64,000 nucleotides of DNA from Eubacteriaceae bacterium UBA6119 (GCA_002423395.1 DIVZ01000005.1:310001-374000), one strand, 5' to 3'. Shown: positions 26,419-34,773, counted from the first letter of the stretch. Notes: generated by a model not told the origin, from the sequence alone. Made by a program: numbers and translations.

Positions 26419-26470
26419 TTGACATATGTCAGAAAATATATATAATATGAATTATAAATGACATATGTCA
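26419..26470 (+). promoter_or_regulatory. Consensus promoter with two identical palindromic operators, Fe-S operon
   Basis: TTGACA (26419-26424), 16-bp spacer, TATAAT (26441-26446). The 12-bp palindrome TGACATATGTCA occurs at 26420-26431, overlapping the -35 box, and again at 26459-26470, just past the expected start of transcription. The centres are 39 bp apart. Two exact copies flanking a strong promoter are the classic layout of a repressor pair. The DUF134 HTH protein encoded second in the operon is the natural candidate binder (inference). Confidence 0.8.
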
Positions 26471-26490
26471 CAAATAAAGGAGGTTCTATT

Positions 26491-26751
26491 ATGCCGAGAA
26501 GAGACGGAACAGGTCCAGCGGGAAACGGACCAATGACCGGAAGAGGTTTTGGCTTTTGCAATACAAACGCTGTTAAATACGGTGGAATAGGTCTCGGGCT
26601 GCTGGGATTGGGATATGGCTGCCAAAGAGGCTACAGATGGCTTGCATCGCAGAAGGATTTTTCAAAAACAGAAAAAGAATTGCTTGAGCAAAGAAAAGAA
26701 ATATTGAAAAATCAACTTGACCAAATTGATAAACGTTTAGACAACTTATAG
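26491..26751 (+). CDS. DUF5320 family protein
   Basis: 86 aa. The start MPRRDGTGPAGNGPMTGRGFGFC is the hallmark of DUF5320 proteins, which sit next to NifX/MinD/Mrp gene sets in anaerobes. A glycine-rich hydrophobic stretch follows, then a coiled-coil tail (EKELLEQRKEILKNQLDQIDKRL). AAAGGAGG precedes the ATG. First gene of the Fe-S operon; function unknown. Confidence 0.8.
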   Translation: MPRRDGTGPAGNGPMTGRGFGFCNTNAVKYGGIGLGLLGLGYGCQRGYRWLASQKDFSKTEKELLEQRKEILKNQLDQIDKRLDNL

Positions 26752-26765
26752 AATTCTGCAAAAGC

Positions 26766-26790
26766 GGCAGAAGGCATTTCTGCCCTTTTT
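26766..26790 (+). terminator. Leaky terminator or processing hairpin inside the operon
   Basis: GGCAGAA-GGCAT-TTCTGCC followed by CTTTTT, between the DUF5320 and DUF134 genes. It may reduce transcription of the downstream genes relative to DUF5320. Confidence 0.65.
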
Positions 26791-26809
26791 GCAGTATAGA
26801 GGTGAAAAA

Positions 26810-27187
26810 ATGCCCAGACCCATAAAATGGAGAAAAGTATGCTGCCTTCCGGACTGCAATGAGTTCGGACCTTTAAATAAAACATTGCAGAAGGATCAAT
26901 TTGTAATTATGACTATAGACGAATATGAAACAATTCGGCTTATAGACATGGAAGGCTATACGCAGGAAGAATGTTCAAAACAAATGAATATTGCCCGCAC
27001 TACAGTACAGGGAATTTACAATGAGGCAAGAAAAAAAATTGCTGATTCGCTTGTAAACTCAAAGGCTTTATTAATAAAAGGCGGAGAATACAATTTATGC
27101 GACGGTCACGGCAGCCTGTGCGGCAAAACCGGCTGCAGAAGACACAGAAACGGAACAGGTGAATTGTCAGCAGAAAAAGAGGATTAA
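26810..27187 (+). CDS. DUF134 family HTH protein, candidate operon regulator
   Basis: 125 aa. MPRPIKWRKVCCLP is the DUF134 (COG1342) opening, followed by an HTH: YETIRLIDMEGYTQEECSKQMNIARTTVQGIYNEARKKIADSL. The tail has CDGHGSLCGKTGC, three cysteines that could bind a metal. A metal- or cluster-sensing repressor of this operon is the likely role (inference). GAGGTG precedes the ATG. Confidence 0.85.
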   Translation: MPRPIKWRKVCCLPDCNEFGPLNKTLQKDQFVIMTIDEYETIRLIDMEGYTQEECSKQMNIARTTVQGIYNEARKKIADSLVNSKALLIKGGEYNLCDGHGSLCGKTGCRRHRNGTGELSAEKED

Positions 27188-27190
27188 TAA

Positions 27191-27574
27191 ATGTATTCTA
27201 ATAAGGTTATAGAACATTTTATGTGTCCTCAAAATTCATACAGTATGCCTTATGCGGATGCTGAGGGCTCATCAGGCGATGCGGCCTGCGGCGATTATCT
27301 GCAAATGTATATTAAGGTAAATAATAATATAATAACCGAGATAAGCTATCTTATTTTCGGATGCAGCGCAGCAATTGCCACATCAAGCATGACAAGCGTG
27401 CTTGCAAAAGGAAAAAGTATAGAAGAAGCGCTAATAATAACGGAAGACGATATAGTCAAAGCGCTTGACGGTCTTCCGCAGGATAAAATTCACTGCTCCG
27501 TTCTGGGAGTAAAAGCTTTAAGAGATACAATAAATAATTATTTAAAAGCTAATTTAAAGGAGGCAAATCAATGA
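27191..27574 (+). CDS. IscU/NifU-like Fe-S scaffold protein
   Basis: 127 aa. The three scaffold cysteines are present in the expected contexts: AACGDYLQM, FGCSAAIATSS and KIHCSVLGVKAL. Assembles [2Fe-2S]/[4Fe-4S] clusters for transfer to targets. No IscS-type desulfurase is in the window. Its end overlaps the next gene by 4 bp (ATGA). Confidence 0.88.
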   Translation: MYSNKVIEHFMCPQNSYSMPYADAEGSSGDAACGDYLQMYIKVNNNIITEISYLIFGCSAAIATSSMTSVLAKGKSIEEALIITEDDIVKALDGLPQDKIHCSVLGVKALRDTINNYLKANLKEANQ

Positions 27575-27939
27575 AAATAGCAATACCGGCAGAAGACAAA
27601 TCAATGGATAAAAATGTTTACGTATCGTTTGGCAGAGCGCCGTATTTTCTTTTATACGATACTAAAACAAAAGAATGCGAATACTTGGATAACAGTGCAG
27701 TTTTAAATCAAGGAGGCGCAGGAATAAGAGCGGCGCAGGTAATAGCGGATAACGGCGTTAAAGCGTTAATAACGCCAAGATGCGGAGAAAACGCTGAAAA
27801 AGTGCTTTCAAGCGCTCAAGTTTTTATATACAAATCAATAGACGGAACAATAAAAGAAAATATTGATGCGTTTTGCGCAGAAAAACTCTCACTGCTTACC
27901 GACATACATCCGGGGTTTCATGGAAATGAGCAAAAATAA
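27571..27939 (+). CDS. NifX/NifB-family cluster-binding protein (first copy)
   Basis: 122 aa of the dinitrogenase iron-molybdenum-cofactor-binding family (PF02579): KIAIPAEDKSMDKNVYVSFGRAPYFLLYDT, then GAGIRAAQVIADNGVKALITPRCGENAEKVL. Family members (NifX, NafY, ORP) hold Fe-Mo or Mo-Cu clusters. The C-terminal segment lies over the start of the next gene. Sister protein at 31325-31681. Confidence 0.85.
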   Translation: MKIAIPAEDKSMDKNVYVSFGRAPYFLLYDTKTKECEYLDNSAVLNQGGAGIRAAQVIADNGVKALITPRCGENAEKVLSSAQVFIYKSIDGTIKENIDAFCAEKLSLLTDIHPGFHGNEQK

Positions 27940-28780
27940 GAAAGTTTTTGCGGTGCTAAGCGGCAAAGGCGGCACCGGAAAAACTCTTTTGTCTGTTAAC
28001 TTGTCTGCAGTTTGCAACGAATCTGTATATATTGATTGTGATGTTGAAGAACCCAACGGGCATTTGTTTTTTAAACCGGCTAATGTTTATGAAGAAGAAG
28101 TAACTGTAAAGATTCCGACTTTGAATTCAAACTTATGCACGGGATGCCGTAAATGCGCTGATTTATGCAATTTTTCTGCAATAGCAATTGTCAATAAAAA
28201 ACCTTTGATTTTTGAAGAGGTCTGTCATTCGTGCGGCGGCTGCGTTTTATTGTGCGAAGCTAAAGCTTTATATGAAAAAGATAAAGCAATAGGAAAAGTG
28301 CAAAGCGGAACAAGTGACAATGTGACGGTTAAAACAGGAATACTCAATACCGGAGAAGCATCGGGTATTCCCATAATAAAAAAATTATTGAAAGATATAC
28401 TTAAAAGTAATAAAATAACGTTTATTGACTGCCCGCCAGGAAGTGCGTGCATAGTAATGGAAAGCATAAAAGACGCGGATTATTGCATCTTAGTAGCGGA
28501 ACCCACTATATTTGGTTCTCATAACTTAAAAATGATATACGAGCTTGTTAAACTTTTTAATAAGCCGTGCGGAGTCGTGCTTAATAAATGCATTGATGCA
28601 GACAACCCTTCAGAAAGATTCTGCAATGAAAATAATATTAAAATAATAGGTAAAATACCTTTTGATACTGAATTGGGAACATTAAATTCTGATGCTGAAA
28701 TAGCGTCGCGCAAAAGTGAAAAATATCAGGAAATGTTTTCATCAATGCTAGAAAAAATAATAAAGGAGACGGACGCATGA
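27926..28780 (+). CDS. MinD-type P-loop ATPase with inserted 2x[4Fe-4S] ferredoxin domain (first)
   Basis: About 284 aa. Deviant Walker A SGKGGTGKT near residue 14; after about 60 residues the cysteine sets CTGCRKCADLC and CHSCGGCVLLC provide two [4Fe-4S] sites; then FIDCPPGSAC (switch II). Electron-carrying MinD/NBP35-like ATPase. It starts inside the preceding gene; ATGs at 27920 and 27926 are both possible, and the second has the better spacing to GGGG. Stop and next start overlap (ATGA). Confidence 0.88.
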   Translation: MSKNKKVFAVLSGKGGTGKTLLSVNLSAVCNESVYIDCDVEEPNGHLFFKPANVYEEEVTVKIPTLNSNLCTGCRKCADLCNFSAIAIVNKKPLIFEEVCHSCGGCVLLCEAKALYEKDKAIGKVQSGTSDNVTVKTGILNTGEASGIPIIKKLLKDILKSNKITFIDCPPGSACIVMESIKDADYCILVAEPTIFGSHNLKMIYELVKLFNKPCGVVLNKCIDADNPSERFCNENNIKIIGKIPFDTELGTLNSDAEIASRKSEKYQEMFSSMLEKIIKETDA

Positions 28781-29637
28781 AACAATTGCTGATATTAAGC
28801 GGCAAAGGCGGAACGGGGAAAACAACAGTTGCGAGCGCTTTTATAAAGCTTGCGAATGCTTACGCTTACGCCGATTGCGATGTTGACGCTCCTAATTTAC
28901 ATCTTGTTACAAAGCAATCAGATAACCCGATACTCAATGATTATTTCGGTATGCCGAAAGCGGAAATTAATTCCGAATTGTGCACTAAGTGCGGTTTGTG
29001 CATACAGCATTGCAGATTTGACGCCATAGATGAAAGTGAATATAAAGTTGATGCTTTTGCCTGCGAAGGATGCGGTCTGTGCAAGGCAGTTTGCCCGGCT
29101 AACGCCATAACATTAAAAGATGTAAAAGCAGGGCAGCTTATGCTTTATAAAAACGAAAGCAGCGTGTTTTCAACAGCGCAGTTAAAAATGGGCAGCGGCA
29201 CAACGGGAATGCTTGTAACGGAAGTTAAAAAGCAAATGAAAAATGAAGCAAAAGAAGCGTCATTTGCCGTAATTGACGGCTCTCCGGGTATTGGTTGTCC
29301 CGTTATTGCGTCAATAAGCGGTGTTGATATGGTTTTAATCGTAGCAGAGCCTTCAATATCAGGCATATCTGACATGGAGCGCATTATAAAAACTGCGCAG
29401 AAGTTCAAAACAAAAATAGCGGTATGCGTAAATAAGTACGATACCAATTTAAATAATACAGAAAAAATAGAGCAATACTGTCAAAATGCAAATCTGCCTT
29501 ACGTAGGCGCAATCCCTTTTGATGCACAAGCTGTAACGACTATAAATAAAGGGCTGAGCATAGTTGATATTGACTGCAAATCAGGCAGCGCGGTCAGTGA
29601 AATATTCAATAAAACAATGAAATTATTATTAGAGTGA
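28777..29637 (+). CDS. MinD-type P-loop ATPase with inserted ferredoxin domain (second)
   Basis: 286 aa. Walker A SGKGGTGKTTVA at residues 7-18, CDVDAPNLHL, two Fe-S motifs CTKCGLCIQHC and CEGCGLCKAVC, and VIDGSPGIGCPV as switch II. Paralogue of the previous gene and translationally coupled to it, so the two probably form a heterodimer. In ORP-type systems such pairs are linked to metal-cluster handling and cell division. Confidence 0.9.
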   Translation: MKQLLILSGKGGTGKTTVASAFIKLANAYAYADCDVDAPNLHLVTKQSDNPILNDYFGMPKAEINSELCTKCGLCIQHCRFDAIDESEYKVDAFACEGCGLCKAVCPANAITLKDVKAGQLMLYKNESSVFSTAQLKMGSGTTGMLVTEVKKQMKNEAKEASFAVIDGSPGIGCPVIASISGVDMVLIVAEPSISGISDMERIIKTAQKFKTKIAVCVNKYDTNLNNTEKIEQYCQNANLPYVGAIPFDAQAVTTINKGLSIVDIDCKSGSAVSEIFNKTMKLLLE

Positions 29638-29646
29638 GGTGAATTT

Positions 29647-30471
29647 ATGAAAATAATATCTCTTTCGGAAAATACGACTAATCAAGAGAGTTTAGGTACT
29701 GAACACGGACTTAGCTTGTATATCGAAACAGAAAAAAATAAAATTCTTTTCGACACGGGCGCAAGCGGCCTATTTTACGAAAACGCGCAAAAGCTCGGAG
29801 TTAATTTATCGGATGTTGAAATCGCGGTAATATCACACGGGCATTACGATCACGGCGGCGGCATAAAAACTTTTTTATCCGTTAATTCAAAAGCTAAAAT
29901 TTATATTAATAAAAGAGCTTTTAACAAGCATTACGCAAAAAGACCAAACGGCGAGCTTGAGTATATCGGTCTTGACCAAACTATTATGCCTGACGAGCGT
30001 ATAATACTTACAGATGACTATTACAAAATAAGTGAAGAACTTGAGTTATTTTCAAACGTTGAAGGTAACGACTTTGTTCCTTCGGGCAATAAGTCGCTAT
30101 TAATGCAGTCGGAAGGTACTCAGGTTGCGGACAGTTTTAGTCACGAGCAAAACATGATAATACATGAAAAAGACAAAACATTGCTTCTAGCCGGATGCGC
30201 GCACAGAGGAATTGTAAATATTATTAACCATATGAAAATAAAACTTATAAAGGAAGCGGATTATGTTATAGGAGGCTTTCATTTATATAATGCGGCAAAC
30301 GGCAAAAGCGAAGATAAAGAAGTTGTAAAAAAAATAGCGGACTATTTAATGAAAACAAAATCAATCTATTACACGTGCCATTGCACGGGAGTAGAATCAT
30401 ATAAACTTTTAAAGAAATATCTGGGAGATAAAATACGATATTTATCTGCAGGAAGTCAAATAACTATTTAA
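29647..30471 (+). CDS. MBL-fold metallohydrolase (COG1237-like)
   Basis: 274 aa. Metal site SHGHYDHGGG (HxHxDH) and further ligands in LLLAGCAHRGIVN and YTCHCTGVE. The opening LSENTTNQESLGTEHGLSLYIE resembles the branch named dihydropterin ribofuranosyl-aminobenzene phosphate synthase. It lies in the middle of the Fe-S operon, nine bases after the second MinD. Substrate unknown. Confidence 0.85.
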   Translation: MKIISLSENTTNQESLGTEHGLSLYIETEKNKILFDTGASGLFYENAQKLGVNLSDVEIAVISHGHYDHGGGIKTFLSVNSKAKIYINKRAFNKHYAKRPNGELEYIGLDQTIMPDERIILTDDYYKISEELELFSNVEGNDFVPSGNKSLLMQSEGTQVADSFSHEQNMIIHEKDKTLLLAGCAHRGIVNIINHMKIKLIKEADYVIGGFHLYNAANGKSEDKEVVKKIADYLMKTKSIYYTCHCTGVESYKLLKKYLGDKIRYLSAGSQITI

Positions 30472-30488
30472 TTTTAAGGAGACAAAAT

Positions 30489-31328
30489 ATGAGCGAAAAT
30501 TGTGATCAGAATTGCGCGTCATGCGCGGAAAATTGCGGTGAAAGGAAAGAAGAATTTGATTTTTCGGCAAAGCCGCATGAAATGAGCAGCGTTAAAAAAG
30601 TAATAGGCATCATAAGCGGCAAAGGCGGAGTAGGCAAATCGCTTGTCACGTCGTTAATGGCGGTTGGCATGAACAGAAGAGGATATCATAGCGCTATTAT
30701 GGATGCCGATATCACCGGACCTTCAATACCGAAAACTTTTAGCATTAAGAAAAAAGCGGAAATTAATGAAGCAGGAGTAATACCTGTTAAAAGCGCGACA
30801 GGAATTGACATTATGTCTATTAACTTGCTTTTGGAAGATGAAACAGACCCTGTTATATGGAGAGGGCCGTTAATAGGAGGAACAGTAAAACAGTTTTGGA
30901 CAGAAGTTATATGGAACGATGTCGATTATATGTTTATAGACATGCCTCCGGGAACTGGAGACGTTGCGCTTACCGTATTTCAGTCGCTTCCCGTTGACGG
31001 TATAGTAATTGTCACATCGCCTCAGGAGTTGGTATCAATGATTGTTGCGAAAGCGGTGAAAATGGCGGAAATGATGAATATTCCGATACTGGGTATTGTG
31101 GAAAATATGTCTTATTTCAAATGCACAGATTGCAACAAAGAATATAAAATATTCGGGGAAAGCCATATAGAGCAAATAGCCGGTAAATATGATATAAAAG
31201 CTGTATCAAAAATGCCTATTGAGCCTGTTATTGCGTCAACTGTAGATAAGGGCATGATTGAACTTGTCGATGATGATTATTTAAATAATTTAAAAGAAAT
31301 ATTAGACAAAGTGGAGGAACTAAAATGA
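30489..31328 (+). CDS. Mrp/NBP35-family Fe-S carrier ATPase
   Basis: 279 aa. An N-terminal cysteine cluster C-x3-C-x2-C-x3-C (residues 4-14) precedes Walker A SGKGGVGKS, DADITGPSIP, and IDMPPGTGDVALT. The CxxC in YFKCTDCNKEY is the site that bridges a [4Fe-4S] cluster between two subunits. It transfers Fe-S clusters to apo-proteins. Overlaps the following gene by 4 bp. Confidence 0.92.
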   Translation: MSENCDQNCASCAENCGERKEEFDFSAKPHEMSSVKKVIGIISGKGGVGKSLVTSLMAVGMNRRGYHSAIMDADITGPSIPKTFSIKKKAEINEAGVIPVKSATGIDIMSINLLLEDETDPVIWRGPLIGGTVKQFWTEVIWNDVDYMFIDMPPGTGDVALTVFQSLPVDGIVIVTSPQELVSMIVAKAVKMAEMMNIPILGIVENMSYFKCTDCNKEYKIFGESHIEQIAGKYDIKAVSKMPIEPVIASTVDKGMIELVDDDYLNNLKEILDKVEELK

Positions 31329-31681
31329 AAATAGCGGTAGCAAGTGAACAAAACATGGTCACACAGCATTTCGGACATTGCGAAAGCTTTGTTATATATG
31401 ATGTAGAAAACAACAAAATAGTAAACAGTAAGACAATACCCAATCCGGGTCATAAGCCGGGATTTCTGCCAAACTATTTAAACGACTTGGGAGTAAATGT
31501 AATAATTTCAGGCGGAATGGGCGGTGGCGCGATTGAGATCTTCAATGAAAAAAATATTGAAGTTATAACAGGAGCACAAGGAAAAGCAGACGATGCGGCG
31601 GAATTGTATTTAAAAGGAGAATTAAAATCCACGGGTTCGGTGTGCCACGAGCATGCGCATCATGATACCTGCGGTGAATAA
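31325..31681 (+). CDS. NifX/ORP-family cluster-binding protein with His/Cys tail (second copy)
   Basis: 118 aa. KIAVASEQNMVTQHFGHCESFVIYD and GVNVIISGGMGGGAIEIF are the family core. The tail CHEHAHHDTCGE (three histidines, a fourth and two cysteines in twelve residues) looks like an added metal site. The family includes ORP, which holds a Mo-S-Cu cluster. Translationally coupled to Mrp, a likely cluster donor (inference). Confidence 0.88.
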   Translation: MKIAVASEQNMVTQHFGHCESFVIYDVENNKIVNSKTIPNPGHKPGFLPNYLNDLGVNVIISGGMGGGAIEIFNEKNIEVITGAQGKADDAAELYLKGELKSTGSVCHEHAHHDTCGE

Positions 31682-31707
31682 AACAGAGAATACATTGAGG
31701 AGCTATT

Positions 31708-32181
31708 ATGACAATTGCGCTTTATGTGCTGGCTTTTGCCGCACTGGTACTCTCATTTGTAAAAAGCAAACAAAACACAATACTGTCTTTAAAAAAAGCG
31801 TGGAAATCATTTGAAAACATATTGCCTCAGTTTTTAACAATATTACTGGTTATAGGTATTATGCTTTCAGTCCTTACGCCGCAGCAAATATCTGAGCTGC
31901 TGGGAAGCAAGTCAGGCTGGATGGGCGTGTTTATAGCCGCGGTAATAGGCTCGGTTACTTTAATACCGGGTTTTATAGCTTTCCCGCTTGCAGCCGCTCT
32001 TTTAAACAGCGGAGCTGGGTATATGCAGATAGGTGCTTTTGTATCCACACTAATGATGGTAGGCATTATTACCATGCCTGTTGAGATTAAATATTTCGGC
32101 AAAAAAGCCGCTATAATAAGAAACGCATTGGCATTGTTATTCTCTTTTGGCGTGGCTTTTGTTATGGGGGTGGCAATGTGA
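31708..32181 (+). CDS. Permease, N-terminal half-type (COG0701/DUF318-like)
   Basis: 157 aa, four to five hydrophobic helices. ENILPQFLTILLVIGIMLSVLTPQQISELLG, then GSVTLIPGFIAFPLAAALL with a conserved Pro-Gly and polar helix break. Full-length COG0701 permeases, including ArsP, have two such repeats in one chain. Here the halves are two genes. TTGAGGAG precedes the ATG. Confidence 0.8.
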   Translation: MTIALYVLAFAALVLSFVKSKQNTILSLKKAWKSFENILPQFLTILLVIGIMLSVLTPQQISELLGSKSGWMGVFIAAVIGSVTLIPGFIAFPLAAALLNSGAGYMQIGAFVSTLMMVGIITMPVEIKYFGKKAAIIRNALALLFSFGVAFVMGVAM

Positions 32182-32726
32182 AATGGCTGAATAAAAAAAC
32201 GCTTAAACGCTACAGAATTTTTATTATTATGGCAGCGTTAAATATTATTCTGATAATTTTTTTCCCCAATATAGGCTTCAACGCAGTTAAACTGTCGTGG
32301 AAAAACTTGCTTGAAATGCTAGCCGTGCTGCCTCCGATATTCATACTTCTAGGTCTCTTGGATGTATGGGTAAAACGCGAGACGATGGTAAAGTATATGG
32401 GGGAAGGATCGGGTATAATAGGAATACTTCTTGCGTATTTAATAGGCTCCGCCGCCGCGGGACCGCTGTATGCGGCTTTTCCGGTTGCGGGAGTGCTTTT
32501 AAAAAAAGGCAGCAAACTCTCTAATGTATTTATAATGATAGGAGCATGGTCTACTACAAAAATTCCGCAAATTTTGTTTGAAGCGTCAGCTCTCGGCACA
32601 AAGTTTATGTTAATAAGGCTTGCGCTTGATTTAGTTGGCATAGCGATAATTGCGGCATTTACACAACTTTCTCTAAATAAACAAGAAAAAGAAGAAATTT
32701 ACAATAAAGCACTATCAATGGAGTAA
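32178..32726 (+). CDS. Permease, C-terminal half-type (COG0701/DUF318-like)
   Basis: 182 aa, GTG start that overlaps the stop of the first half (GTGA), so the two are coupled. Helical repeat matches its partner: LLEMLAVLPPIFILLGLLDVWV, then AYLIGSAAAGPLYAAFPVAGVLL. It may export or import a metal-thiolate or organo-arsenic compound linked to the upstream proteins (inference). Confidence 0.8.
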   Translation: MKWLNKKTLKRYRIFIIMAALNIILIIFFPNIGFNAVKLSWKNLLEMLAVLPPIFILLGLLDVWVKRETMVKYMGEGSGIIGILLAYLIGSAAAGPLYAAFPVAGVLLKKGSKLSNVFIMIGAWSTTKIPQILFEASALGTKFMLIRLALDLVGIAIIAAFTQLSLNKQEKEEIYNKALSME

Positions 32727-32738
32727 TATAAAAAATTT

Positions 32739-32767
32739 AAAACCACATTAAACTGTGGTTTTTTTAT
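32739..32767 (+). terminator. Terminator of the Fe-S operon
   Basis: AAAACCACA / TGTGGTTTT hairpin followed by a T run. Confidence 0.85.
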
Positions 32768-32819
32768 GCCCGAAAAATGTGATATTATAAAATAATAAAA
32801 TTAATATAAGGGTTAATAT

Positions 32820-33095
32820 ATGTCACAGAGCAAATACACATTATTAAACGCCGATAATAAGTTCTATCAAAGCGATGAAAAAGGCAAGTTAGGCGGACAC
32901 AGAAAAACAAAAATATACGGAAAACTTGACTGTAAAACAGCAAATAAATATTTATCCAAAGGTCATTATTCTAAAAACAGAGTATTTTTTGCCGACGAGC
33001 AAACGGCTGTTTGCGCAGGCTATCGCCCTTGCGCCGTTTGTATGCCTGATGAGTATAGAATATGGAAAGAAAATAAAAACGGTGCAGGTAAATGA
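32820..33095 (+). CDS. Stand-alone Ada-type zinc-binding domain protein
   Basis: 91 aa. KTKIYGKLDCKTANKYLSKGHYSKNRVFFADEQTAVCAGYRPCAVCMPDEY matches the Ada N-terminal metal domain; the four cysteines at LDC, VCAG, PCAV and CMP positions form the zinc site where Ada repairs methylphosphotriesters. No methyltransferase or AraC part is attached. Overlaps the next gene by 4 bp (ATGA). Confidence 0.8.
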   Translation: MSQSKYTLLNADNKFYQSDEKGKLGGHRKTKIYGKLDCKTANKYLSKGHYSKNRVFFADEQTAVCAGYRPCAVCMPDEYRIWKENKNGAGK

Positions 33096-33961
33096 TAATA
33101 AGCGCAAGCAGACGCACAGACATACCCGCGTTTTATTCCGAATGGTTTATTGAAAGAATAAAGCAGGGATACGCGTGCGTAAAGAATCCGATGAATGCAA
33201 AACAGATTAAAACTGTATCATTAAAGCCCGAAGATGTTGACTGCATAGTATTCTGGACAAAAAACGCTGCGCCATTAATGAGCAAACTTAAAACGTTAGA
33301 CGATTTGGGATACATGTACTATTTTCTCTGGACAATTACTCCGTACGTAAAAGACATTGAGCTAAACCTTCCCGATAAGAAAGAAATAATTTTAAATTTT
33401 ATAAAATTAAGCCAAATGATAGGCACTGACCGCGTTATATTAAGATATGATCCCATTATTATCAACAATAAATATACTTTGGATTTTCATATAGAATACT
33501 TTAAAAATTTAACGGCAAAACTTAACGGGCATACAAATAAATGTATAATAAGTTTTGTTGACATTTATAATAAACTGTCTAAACAGACTAAAGAGATAAT
33601 TGCAAGTCCGATAAATAATTCAGATATGTTTGATATTGCAAGCAAGCTTAATAAAATCGCACAAGACAATAATATTACCCTACAGACATGCTGTGAAGAA
33701 ATTGATTTAAGTCTACTCGGCATACCGCACGGAGCTTGCATAGATAAAACGCTTATTGAGCATTTAAGCGGACGGAAGTCAAATATCAGTAAGGCAAAAA
33801 GCCAAAGAGAGTTGTGCAATTGCGCAGAAAGCGTCGACATAGGCGCGTACAACACCTGCACGCACGGATGCGTTTATTGCTATGCCAATACAGGCATGAA
33901 TTCTGTTATTGAAAATAAAAAAAAGCACGATATAAATTCGCCGTTTCTTATAGGCATATAG
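33092..33961 (+). CDS. DUF1848 family protein
   Basis: 289 aa. Starts with the family motif IISASRRTDIPAFYSEWF. Near the end GAYNTCTHGCVYCYAN holds three cysteines spaced C-x3-C-x2-C, like a radical-SAM [4Fe-4S] site, and CCEEIDL lies in the middle. Function unknown. Coupled to the Ada-domain gene, so a joint nucleic-acid repair or modification role is possible (inference). Confidence 0.82.
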   Translation: MIISASRRTDIPAFYSEWFIERIKQGYACVKNPMNAKQIKTVSLKPEDVDCIVFWTKNAAPLMSKLKTLDDLGYMYYFLWTITPYVKDIELNLPDKKEIILNFIKLSQMIGTDRVILRYDPIIINNKYTLDFHIEYFKNLTAKLNGHTNKCIISFVDIYNKLSKQTKEIIASPINNSDMFDIASKLNKIAQDNNITLQTCCEEIDLSLLGIPHGACIDKTLIEHLSGRKSNISKAKSQRELCNCAESVDIGAYNTCTHGCVYCYANTGMNSVIENKKKHDINSPFLIGI

Positions 33962-34048
33962 AAGTTTAAGAAATTTGTAAGAATTACATAAGGCGATTTG
34001 TAAGGAATATATAATATCTTTTAAAAAGGCTTATAAAGGAGAGAACAA

Positions 34049-34750
34049 TTGGATAACGCTAAAATTTTGGTGGTTGACGATGACAAGGAAATAGCGGCGG
34101 CTATTGAAAAAATGCTTATGCTGGAAGGTTATACAGTCATAAAGGCATACGACGGGCTGAAAGCTCTTGATATGCTTGTAGAAAATGACGTTCAGCTTAT
34201 TCTTCTTGACGTAATGATGCCTAAACTGGACGGGTTATCTGCAACTTTAAAAATTCGAGAGAATAAAAACATCCCCATAATAATATTGTCCGCAAAGTCC
34301 GAAGACAGCGATAAAATCCTGGGGCTTAGCATGGGGGCTGACGATTACATAACAAAACCGTTTAATTCGGCGGAGCTTATCGCAAGAGTAAAAAGCCAGC
34401 TTAGAAGGTACATGTACCTTGGGGATATGTCCGCCAAAGATAATAACACCCAAATAACTGTCGGAGGACTTTGTTTGTGCAAAGACAGCAAGCGGATAAT
34501 TTTAGACGGCGAGGCTATAAAGCTCACAGCCAAAGAATACAAAATCTTAGAACTGCTTATGACTAATGCGGGAATGGTATTCTCGGCTGAAAAAATATAT
34601 GAACTTGTATGGGAAGAAGCCGCGTACAGTGTTGAGAATACGGTAATGGTTCATATTAGGCGTATACGCGAGAAAATTGAAATTAATCCTAAAGAGCCTA
34701 AATATTTAAAAGTTGTATGGGGTATAGGCTATAAAATAGAAAAATTTTAG
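34049..34750 (+). CDS. OmpR/VanR-family response regulator
   Basis: 233 aa, TTG start with AAAGGAGAG seven bases upstream. Receiver: VDDDKEI acidic pair and LLDVMMPKLDG with the phosphorylated Asp, then KPFNSAELIARV. C-terminal winged helix: LTAKEYKILELLMTNAGMVFSAEKIYELVWEEAAYSVENTVMVHIRRIREKIE. Partner of the histidine kinase 23 bp downstream. Confidence 0.93.
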   Translation: MDNAKILVVDDDKEIAAAIEKMLMLEGYTVIKAYDGLKALDMLVENDVQLILLDVMMPKLDGLSATLKIRENKNIPIIILSAKSEDSDKILGLSMGADDYITKPFNSAELIARVKSQLRRYMYLGDMSAKDNNTQITVGGLCLCKDSKRIILDGEAIKLTAKEYKILELLMTNAGMVFSAEKIYELVWEEAAYSVENTVMVHIRRIREKIEINPKEPKYLKVVWGIGYKIEKF

Positions 34751-34773
34751 CCCTGCGCCGTAAGGAGGAAAAT

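Noticed and set aside
26420..26470. Two identical 12-bp palindromes as the start of a CRISPR or transposon end
   Set aside because: Only two copies, both positioned on a promoter; operator function explains them better.
26491..32726. Nitrogen-fixation cluster, suggested by NifX/NifU-like proteins
   Set aside because: No nifH, nifD, nifK, nifE, nifN or nifB radical-SAM gene is present; the families are also used in non-nitrogenase cluster systems.
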